From: an uncultured Ruminococcus sp.
GTDB taxonomy: Bacteria; Bacillota; Clostridia; Oscillospirales; Acutalibacteraceae
Assembly: GCA_910585865.1 (NCBI GenBank)
Contig: CAJUGO010000007.1
Location: forward strand, 21,921 to 85,920
Direction of reading: 5' to 3'
DNA length: 64,000 nt
Part shown: one piece after another, positions 58,664-64,000 of the stretch
Position numbering within the stretch: the first letter of the stretch is position 1
Layout of the letters: every line of letters starts with the position of its first letter
Notes under the pieces: generated by a model
What the model was told of the DNA's origin: nothing
Seen by the model: the letters and a program-made list of their open reading frames with translations, nothing else
The model's database searches: none
Translations under genes and position numbers: made by a program

Positions 58664-58700
58664 TGGTGCGTATGTGTTAAGTTTGGTTCCTAATTTAAAT
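58640..58700. other. Putative attachment-site junction of the element within cwlD
   Basis: cwlD homology begins at the CATGGCGG codons (58656-58663 on the minus strand). Bases to the right, up to the recombinase stop at 58701, do not encode CwlD. Short inverted arms CACCA (58664-58668) and TGGTG (58645-58649) flank the junction symmetrically, as serine recombinase sites often do. The exact crossover cannot be set without the other end. Confidence 0.6.
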
Positions 58701-60275
58701 TTAAAAATTCCAATTGATTATAATAATTCGTGTACCATTTTCCCCTTTTTCTCCTACAAATATACAATTAACAAATTCTTCAACAATATTTCGTGTTAAT
58801 TCTTCAATATGTGAATATTTTAATATAATTTCCTTGCGATTATAAAGTTTATCACCATCTGATTTAAGTTCATTTATTTTATTCTGAAGAATATGGCATT
58901 CAGAATTTAACCTAATGATTTTATTATTATATTTTTCACTAAATGAAATATATTGATCCTTTGTTATTATGCCGTCAAGTTTATCTTCATATAATTTAGA
59001 AATTTTTTCTTCATTTGTATTTATCTTTTTTTGATAAGATTGCAAGAGTATTTGACAAGATTTAATTGTATCTGACCTATTATCTTCTAATGCAATTTTA
59101 TCAATTTGGCAATATGTATCAATCAGATTATTAATTTGCTCCACAATTATGGCTTCAAGTTTACTGCCGCTTATGCTGCTCGTATTTTTACAGTTCATTG
59201 CACCGTTTTTGTATGAAGCACATTGAAGTCCATAGTAAGTTTTTGTTTTATCTTTATTGTGGTAGACATTTCTTTTCATTGCTCTTCCGCAAGATGCACA
59301 TTTAACTTTGCTGGCTAAAACGGATAACTCAGATGTTATTTTACTGACCCGTGCTCTGCTTTGGAGTCTTGCCTGAGTTTTATTCCATGTTTCATTATCT
59401 ATAATGGCATCATGAGCATTTTCTACTCTTATCCAGCCATCATTCGGAACTGCTTTTCGTTTTTTATTTTTATAACTTATGTTGTGGGATTTACCTTGAA
59501 CTAGTGTACCGCAATATGTTTCATTTCTGATTATTCGATAAATTGTAGTATGCGTCCATAATCCCTGGCTGTTACTTTGTATTTCATTCGAATTAACATA
59601 GTTGCTGTTTATTTGTCGTTTATAAGAGGATGGATTTGGAATTTGCTTATTATTTAATTCCATAACAATTTTTCGATACCCCCACCCTTGTAAATACCAA
59701 TTAAAGATAGTGCGCACAATAGGTGCAGTATTTTCATCCACGATTAAATGATTTTTATTTTGGGGATCAATTAAGTAACCATAAGGAGAAAATGAACCGG
59801 TAAATTCACCATGCTCTCTTTTGTGCTTTAGTGTTTTCCTGATATTTTCTGAAACATCTTCTAAGTACCATTCATTGATTAACCCATTTATTTGTCTGGC
59901 TTTTTTATTTGAAACATTAGCACTGTCAGCATTATCGACAACGCCTATGAAACGTATATTCCACTCAACAAACTTGTTATGAATGTATTTCTCAATCATT
60001 TCCATATCCCTGGAAAATCTTGACTGGGATTTACATAAGACTATATCAATATTACCAGATTCACAGTCCTTTATCATACGATTAAAATCAGGTCTTGATT
60101 TATCTATACCACTGTAGTCTTCATCGCAATAAATATCATATATATTCCAATTACGTTCAAAACAATATTCGCGTAACATAGATTTTTGGTTTTGTATACT
60201 TTCACTCTCATCTGTCTTATACTTCTTGTCTCTGTCCTCGTCAGAAAGGCGCAAGTATATTGCAACGCTTACCAT
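58701..60275 (-). CDS. Large serine recombinase
   Basis: The N-terminal resolvase domain has nucleophile Ser11 in Y-L-R-L-S-D-E-D, with S-R-F-S-R-D (86-90) and the E-Y/long helix E-W-Y-L-E-D-V-S-E-N. The recombinase domain (~165-300) is followed by a zinc ribbon with Cys326, Cys329, Cys352 and Cys362. A coiled coil (~400-475) of the type that governs directionality comes next. 524 aa is typical of integrases that insert or excise elements. Its C-terminus lies ~40 bases from the cwlD junction, the usual integrase-next-to-att layout. GGAGG precedes the ATG. Confidence 0.95.
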   Translation of the reverse strand: MVSVAIYLRLSDEDRDKKYKTDESESIQNQKSMLREYCFERNWNIYDIYCDEDYSGIDKSRPDFNRMIKDCESGNIDIVLCKSQSRFSRDMEMIEKYIHNKFVEWNIRFIGVVDNADSANVSNKKARQINGLINEWYLEDVSENIRKTLKHKREHGEFTGSFSPYGYLIDPQNKNHLIVDENTAPIVRTIFNWYLQGWGYRKIVMELNNKQIPNPSSYKRQINSNYVNSNEIQSNSQGLWTHTTIYRIIRNETYCGTLVQGKSHNISYKNKKRKAVPNDGWIRVENAHDAIIDNETWNKTQARLQSRARVSKITSELSVLASKVKCASCGRAMKRNVYHNKDKTKTYYGLQCASYKNGAMNCKNTSSISGSKLEAIIVEQINNLIDTYCQIDKIALEDNRSDTIKSCQILLQSYQKKINTNEEKISKLYEDKLDGIITKDQYISFSEKYNNKIIRLNSECHILQNKINELKSDGDKLYNRKEIILKYSHIEELTRNIVEEFVNCIFVGEKGENGTRIIIINWNF

Positions 60276-60308
60276 TTTTTTGCCTCCGTATAATTATGTA
60301 AACAAATA

Positions 60309-60342
60309 TGGTATAGTCGCTTAATACAGAACAACTATACCA
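60309..60342. promoter_or_regulatory. Inverted repeat upstream of the recombinase gene
   Basis: TGGTATAGT and ACTATACCA are perfect 9-bp arms 16 bases apart, 34 bases before the recombinase start codon. The layout suits an operator or a stem in the leader. No sigma-E or sigma-K promoter could be assigned with confidence. Confidence 0.5.
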
Positions 60343-60368
60343 CATTTATGTATTCTTTTCAACTAATG

Positions 60369-60524
60369 CTATTTAAATATGTTAAGGTTTAATAATGATT
60401 TTTGTGCAATACGATAATTTATTATTTTTTCTGTTTTCTCTGTTATAATTTCTTTTAAAATATCGGTATCTTCATTTTTAGTATGACTTTGAATTTTGAA
60501 TTCATCTATGCCATTTTTTTTCAT
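60369..60524 (-). CDS. 51-residue charged peptide upstream of the recombinase
   Basis: ATG 60524 follows a good GGGAGG and the frame ends at TAG 60369, 93 bases before the recombinase start. The peptide begins M-K-K-N-G-I-D-E-F and is rich in Lys, Glu and Ile, with a likely single helix (I-L-K-E-I-I-T-E-K-T-E-K-I). It shows no hydrophobic anchor. It may be a small regulator or a recombination directionality factor; position is the only hint. Confidence 0.5.
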   Translation of the reverse strand: MKKNGIDEFKIQSHTKNEDTDILKEIITEKTEKIINYRIAQKSLLNLNIFK

Positions 60525-60631
60525 AGATTAAACCTCCCTAAGTGATATATGATAATATATGATAAATAGATATATATATTCCTGAATAGTTTATGCTTGG
60601 TTATTATGCATAAATGGGTTCTGTGGAATAA

Positions 60632-60832
60632 AAATACTTTTCACAGAATAAAACAGATTGTTCAAAAACAGCTTTTGATTTAAGTTATAAAGATTTTCAC
60701 TATGATATTTTATATTCTGAAAATGAACCGTTTTGTGCTGTTGCCTCATATGACTTTATAGCTAAAAACACAAAACAGAATATTCTTTCACATATAAATA
60801 AAATTAAAGTAACAACATTTTACAAAAAATAA
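60632..60832 (+). pseudogene. Start-less coding remnant
   Basis: An open frame of 66 codons without any start codon reads in part T-A-F-D-L-S-Y-K-D-F-H-Y-D-I-L-Y and ends F-Y-K-K. It looks like the tail of a protein gene whose front was lost. The rest of 60525-60893 holds only AT-rich DNA and the palindrome listed next. Confidence 0.4.
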
Positions 60833-60833
60833 T

Positions 60834-60865
60834 CCGCCCTGCAAAAGTTAACTTTTGCAGGGCGG
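60834..60865. terminator. Perfect 32-base palindrome, bidirectional terminator
   Basis: Two 16-base arms beginning CCGCCCTGC meet at a GTTAAC centre. It lies between the plus-strand remnant and the converging minus-strand gene. The GC-rich stem in AT-rich surroundings suits a two-way terminator. Confidence 0.75.
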
Positions 60866-60893
60866 TATCTCTATGTAATAGTAATAAAATAAA

Positions 60894-61292
60894 CTATGCT
60901 GAAATAAATCTATAACATAGTATGATTTGTAAATTATTAATACAATAGTATATTTCACTGATATATTTTACAAAGGTTACTATGTCGCTTTGGTCATCAG
61001 TAACAAATATTTTATTACCGTTTGAATACTCAGTTATATTTTTATTTTTTATATACTTTAAATTTTTTATCTTCAAACATATTTCCTCATCGGTTAAAAT
61101 CAGTTGTTTATTTTGAGAATCAAATTTATAATGAAACTGTGCATAAACTTTGTTATCAGATTCATTCCAACCATCGCTTATATCCAAATCTTCTTCTTGA
61201 AATTCAATAAATGTAATTATATCACCAAATTCTAATAAGGTAAAAGCTTTATAGATATTTCGATCTATTTCTATCATTTGTACTTCTAACAT
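60894..61292 (-). CDS. Unrecognised small acidic protein, possible immunity protein
   Basis: This 132 aa protein has no signal or membrane segment. It has an acidic middle (E-E-D-L-D-I-S-D-G-W-N-E) and beta-rich pattern, and D-Q-S-D-I-V-T-F-V-K near the end. It follows a decayed gene end at 61314, an arrangement like toxin tail then immunity gene. No family is recognised. An internal Met five residues in may be the true start. Confidence 0.5.
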   Translation of the reverse strand: MLEVQMIEIDRNIYKAFTLLEFGDIITFIEFQEEDLDISDGWNESDNKVYAQFHYKFDSQNKQLILTDEEICLKIKNLKYIKNKNITEYSNGNKIFVTDDQSDIVTFVKYISEIYYCINNLQIILCYRFISA

Positions 61293-61313
61293 TGAATGAT
61301 GATTAGATTGCTG

Positions 61314-61415
61314 TTAAACCGATATGTAAAACCAATTATGATTTATTGCGGAAACATTGCCGCTTACGGAATAGGTGCATGTATTTTGTGCATCATCACT
61401 GTTGACCGTTGAATA
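61314..61415 (-). pseudogene. C-terminal remnant directly upstream of the 132-residue protein gene
   Basis: Thirty-three codons with no start end in N-H-N-W-F-Y-I-S-V and a stop; the stretch A-Q-N-T-C-T-Y-S-V-S-G-N-V precedes. It looks like the tail of an extracellular or toxin protein. The remaining bases of 61293-61480 show nothing else. Confidence 0.35.
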
Positions 61416-61480
61416 TTATTGGAATTATCATATGTATAGTATTACAGTATGTACTTCTTTTATATAATTCTGATATAGAT

Positions 61481-61993
61481 TTATTCCTTTTTCACATATT
61501 CACGCCACTTATATTTTTCATAGTCGGGATACAGGTTAAAAAATTCATTTTTACTGTATTTATTCAGTTCATAATCAGTTACAGCAACTCCAATATCTGT
61601 TTCTGGTACTTTATAATCATTTATGTTAAAAACATAGTATTGATCGTCAAAAAGAATTGCTAAATTACCATTAAAACATGCCCATTTATCAAAATCTCCT
61701 TTAAGAATGGTATACCAACTTTTCGAGTTTACTCCTTTATCTTTTGAATTACATAGAATACTAAGTTCATCCTGTAAAAAAGAATCATTCATTAATTTTA
61801 CTTTATCTGAAAAAATACAAGTATCCCCGCCAATAACACTGTATATAATATAATCATTTTCTTTATCTGTATAAGTGTTATCTAATAAACTTATACCGCA
61901 GGCAAAAAAGTTAAGTATAATAATGATAAAAATAAATATACAAAAAATAAATATACCGGAAGCAATAGCAAATTTTTTAAATGCTTTTTTCAT
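61481..61993 (-). CDS. Single-span membrane protein, function unknown
   Basis: This 170 aa protein has a basic start (M-K-K-A-F-K-K-F), one strong membrane helix (about residues 10-30, nearly all Ile/Phe) with a Cys at its outer end, and an extracytoplasmic domain. That domain contains G-G-D-T-C-I-F-S-D-K and ends Y-K-W-R-E-Y-V-K-K. It could be an immunity protein facing an extracellular toxin, by position only. Confidence 0.55.
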   Translation of the reverse strand: MKKAFKKFAIASGIFIFCIFIFIIIILNFFACGISLLDNTYTDKENDYIIYSVIGGDTCIFSDKVKLMNDSFLQDELSILCNSKDKGVNSKSWYTILKGDFDKWACFNGNLAILFDDQYYVFNINDYKVPETDIGVAVTDYELNKYSKNEFFNLYPDYEKYKWREYVKKE

Positions 61994-62062
61994 ACAGATT
62001 CTCCTTAATCTTTCTTATTACAAATTATTACTAAAGCTTGCGGTTTGCCGCCCAGATACTAG

Positions 62063-62716
62063 TTAATCAATTTTAGTATAACTATCATGTTCCATCCCCC
62101 CGAAAACTATTTCTTCTGTAAAGTATTGGTAGCCACCATACCTATAATATAAGCGATAGTTACACCAAATACCATTAATATATGTTTCTTTATCGTATAA
62201 TTTTTTATTAAACTCATTCTCTAAGTTTTCACTATTCTTAATAACATTTTTATCTACTCCTTCAGCCTCAATACTTTCCATAATTAGTTTTGGAGTGGTT
62301 TTTTCCTTAATAATATTAGACAATATAATAGAAACTACATCTCCAATTGAATTATCCAGATTGCAAATTTTATCTGCCTCCTGAAAACATCTTGACAAGG
62401 ATACTTTGTATTTTTCATAACCATCATCATTTTTTTTAGAAAATGGAGACAGTTCATCGGGTAATTGATTGTATAAATTAAAATTTACAGATGACATATC
62501 TTCTTTGAAAAATAAAATAATAGTACCTTCTCTGTATTCATTATTCCAATCGAAAACATCCATATTCTTTTTGTAATCATACAACTTATCTATATAGTCA
62601 TTAAAATGTTCTCCTGTTTCTTTAACAGAAATAGTATTAATATTACTTTTATTTGTTGAACAAGAGCTGCTAAGTAAAAGAATGAAGGATATAAAAATAA
62701 TACTTAATTTTTTCAT
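62063..62716 (-). CDS. Putative lipoprotein of unknown function
   Basis: Starting at the internal Met (62716) gives M-K-K-L-S-I-I-F-I-S-F then a hydrophobic run and a lipobox L-S-S-S-C, so LspA would process it. The start 15 codons upstream would hide this signal. The mature 197 aa part is polar and rich in Asp, Asn and Tyr, with no domain I recognise. It follows the Rhs-type toxin end and may be its immunity partner. Confidence 0.65.
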   Translation of the reverse strand: MKKLSIIFISFILLLSSSCSTNKSNINTISVKETGEHFNDYIDKLYDYKKNMDVFDWNNEYREGTIILFFKEDMSSVNFNLYNQLPDELSPFSKKNDDGYEKYKVSLSRCFQEADKICNLDNSIGDVVSIILSNIIKEKTTPKLIMESIEAEGVDKNVIKNSENLENEFNKKLYDKETYINGIWCNYRLYYRYGGYQYFTEEIVFGGMEHDSYTKID

Positions 62717-62730
62717 ATAATACCTCTTTG

Positions 62731-63033
62731 TTAATAGTAATAAGTAAAAGAACAAGTCCAATAATACTCTGTGAGCAATCCACAGCGTTGCAAAGTCAAT
62801 CCTAAATTATTTGCAGTATTTCCAAAATTAAAATTCCCATTTTCAAAAATATTTCTCCATTGCGTAAAATCATATGTATCACTTAATATTATTTTTAAAT
62901 ATCGTTTACCATGGTAAAACTTTTCATGTACAAATATGGAGCAGTGTTGTACTGCATAATATAAATCTCCAGTTTTAAATTCAAAACTATTTATTTTTTT
63001 ATATCCATGATGTTTTTTAACTTCTTCTTTCAT
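62731..63033 (-). CDS. Likely second half of the Rhs-type toxin C-terminus, after a frameshift
   Basis: This 100 aa frame contains F-K-T-G-D-L-Y-Y-A-V-Q, S-D-T-Y-D-F-T-Q-W-R and N-T-A-N-N-L-G-L, which looks like the end of an exported toxin domain. It starts 5 bases after the previous stop. Read further upstream in its own frame it continues without interruption as L-I-Q-Y-P-G-F-I-K-T-M, so it was probably fused to the previous gene. A frameshift near 63045-63075 would explain the split. Confidence 0.5.
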   Translation of the reverse strand: MKEEVKKHHGYKKINSFEFKTGDLYYAVQHCSIFVHEKFYHGKRYLKIILSDTYDFTQWRNIFENGNFNFGNTANNLGLTLQRCGLLTEYYWTCSFTYYY

Positions 63034-63038
63034 TGTTT

Positions 63039-63713
63039 TTATAAACCCTGGATATTGAATAAGTAATGAAACCCCATTTTACCTAGATTTTGTTTTCGCA
63101 TATAATCCAATGCAGCACAAGGTCTACTATATTTTACTTGTACATATACCAATGCATTATAAAACTTTGAATTATTTTTCTTTAATGTTCCAACTCGTAA
63201 AACTCCGGTACTAATATGCATACAATTACATTTTAATATATCGTATTCAGGCATTTTATGACTAATAATCATTGAATATGGTTCATTATATGTTTTTGAC
63301 TTATACTTATATTTATTGTTTTTTCCAAATCTAAATTTTGTAGTTTTTATTTTATGATTTTTTTCATAGTTATTAAAATCTTTTTTTATTAGATTTATAC
63401 ATTTTGTAAAATTACCACTAAATCTAAGGGACATTGTATAATTTTCTTCATATTTTAATTTGTTATATTTCCCTTTCTTTATATCGTTTTTATAAATTGT
63501 ATTCCATTTTTCAATTCCTTTTTTTACATCACTATCAATTTTTGCCAAACTAGTAGTACCAAGAAATATTAATTGCATACTATAAGGACCGTAGTAAAAA
63601 TACCACCAGAACCCGGGCTTTTCCTGAATTAAAAGTGAAGTGTGACCTTGCCAAAGAGCACTGCTAGGAGATTGAATCCACCAAGCATCCTTACCGGTTA
63701 CATCATATCTCAT
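63039..63713 (-). CDS. Orphan Rhs-type toxin C-terminal domain, papain-like
   Basis: The 224 aa product opens D-V-T-G-K-D-A-W-W-I-Q, which resembles the point where Rhs repeat cores join their variable tips, but no Rhs core precedes it. His24 in Q-G-H-T-S-L-L-I-Q and Cys164 in C-N-C-M-H-I-S match the order His then Cys of circularly permuted papain/NlpC-like folds. W-W-Y-F-Y-Y-G-P is also typical. It has no signal peptide. It is probably a displaced toxin cassette, truncated at both ends by loss of the core and a frameshift. Enzyme activity is not established. Confidence 0.55.
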   Translation of the reverse strand: MRYDVTGKDAWWIQSPSSALWQGHTSLLIQEKPGFWWYFYYGPYSMQLIFLGTTSLAKIDSDVKKGIEKWNTIYKNDIKKGKYNKLKYEENYTMSLRFSGNFTKCINLIKKDFNNYEKNHKIKTTKFRFGKNNKYKYKSKTYNEPYSMIISHKMPEYDILKCNCMHISTGVLRVGTLKKNNSKFYNALVYVQVKYSRPCAALDYMRKQNLGKMGFHYLFNIQGL

Positions 63714-63722
63714 TACCCTATT

Positions 63723-64000
63723 TTAATGTATAGTGATAATAATATTTTTTCCACCACAAAGAACCGGTTGTCCTTTGGTTTTAATTACATTGCCGTAATC
63801 ATCATATGTTGTTATGCTGTCATTAGGCGCTGTTTCAGTTACTGTTTCATAATATGTTGCGGGCTGGATTTCTTCTGCTTCGGGTGCTGTTGTTTCTTCT
63901 GACCATATTTCAGCGTTATCATATGCACCGGCTTGTCCGTTAATGGTAACTGTACCATTTTGAGCGGTAATTGCCTTGTTTTCATTTGTCAGCCAGTATT
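63723..64000 (-). CDS. C-terminal end of a secreted-type protein, 5' part outside window
   Basis: A frame is open from the right edge to the stop at 63723. It reads T-V-T-I-N-G-Q-A-G-A-Y-D, then a Thr/Glu/Pro-rich stretch (E-E-T-T-A-P-E-A-E-E) and ends N-I-I-I-T-I-H. The repeat-like beta segment and acidic linker suggest an extracellular protein. It ends 10 bases before the toxin-domain gene and may represent the core protein's own native tip. Confidence 0.55.
   Translation of the reverse strand, partial: YWLTNENKAITAQNGTVTINGQAGAYDNAEIWSEETTAPEAEEIQPATYYETVTETAPNDSITTYDDYGNVIKTKGQPVLCGGKNIIITIH

Larger units (their letters stand above)
58664..64000. mobile_element. Integrative element inserted in cwlD, right end outside window
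   Basis: At least 5.3 kb separates the cwlD 3' part from its missing 5' part. The left edge is a large serine recombinase gene, and the rest is AT-rich accessory DNA with short hypothetical genes, toxin-type gene ends and remnants. No phage structural, replication or conjugation genes are visible here. The base composition and gene quality differ sharply from the housekeeping block to the left. Confidence 0.75.

Noticed and set aside
58625..58700. cwlD break as simple sequencing error or ordinary pseudogene decay
   Set aside because: The break is not a frameshift: unrelated sequence joins at a conserved motif beside a recombinase gene, and the rest of the frame is intact.
61409..61663. 84-codon plus-strand hydrophobic frame
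   Set aside because: Overlaps a minus-strand gene with better signals; the hydrophobicity comes from antisense AT-rich codons.
63642..63902. 86-codon plus-strand frame with Cys-rich end
   Set aside because: Spans two minus-strand frames with protein-like features and has no ribosome-binding site.
58664..64000. Classical prophage
   Set aside because: No capsid, tail, terminase, lysis or replication gene is visible in the part inside the window; the remainder is unknown.

Overview
The window looks like a chromosomal segment from a low-GC, Gram-positive, probably spore-forming member of the Clostridia. The gene order (rnc, smc, ftsY; nadD, yqeK, rsfS, leuS; sepF, ylmH, divIVA, ileS, lspA, rluD; rplS, lepB, rbgA, rnhB, yraN; tig, clpP, clpX, lon, engB) and the sporulation genes yunB and cwlD support this. 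A placement in the Oscillospirales/Ruminococcus group is a guess from gene order and style. I saw no rRNA, tRNA or CRISPR.

Positions 1-52000 are dense, almost entirely plus-strand housekeeping DNA. They hold RNA modification (TrmH-like, TrmFO, MiaB, MiaA, RluD), DNA uptake, topology and repair (DprA, TopA, MutS, MutL), and chromosome segregation and protein targeting (SMC, FtsY). They also hold lipid and NAD synthesis (PlsX, NadD), translation and ribosome assembly (LeuS, IleS, S21, EF-P, L19, RsfS, RbgA, EngB), division (SepF, DivIVA), secretion (LspA, two type I signal peptidases) and proteolysis (Tig, ClpP, ClpX, Lon). Many genes overlap or abut, so long operons are likely. Clear sigma-A-like promoters precede rpsU, efp, miaB, rplS, tig and gdhA. 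Rho-independent terminators follow rpsU, rplS, the first lepB, clpX, lysA, gdhA and the tyrosine recombinase gene.

Positions 52000-58100 hold a small XRE regulator with a palindromic operator, NADP-type glutamate dehydrogenase, a DinB-fold protein and a XerC/D-type recombinase. On the minus strand follow an uncharacterised protein, RadA and the 3' part of the spore-cortex amidase gene cwlD.

Positions 58664-64000 (open at the right edge) are the most unusual part. cwlD is cut exactly at its zinc-binding His-Gly-Gly motif, and a large serine recombinase gene ends about 40 bases from that cut. Beyond it is AT-rich accessory DNA: a 51-residue peptide gene, small unrecognised proteins (cytosolic, membrane-anchored and lipoprotein), an orphan and probably frameshifted Rhs-type toxin C-terminus, decayed gene ends, and the tail of a secreted-type protein. 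The arrangement matches an integrative element sitting inside a mother-cell sporulation gene, as the skin element does in sigK. Whether excision restores cwlD during sporulation is inference: the other half of cwlD lies outside the window.
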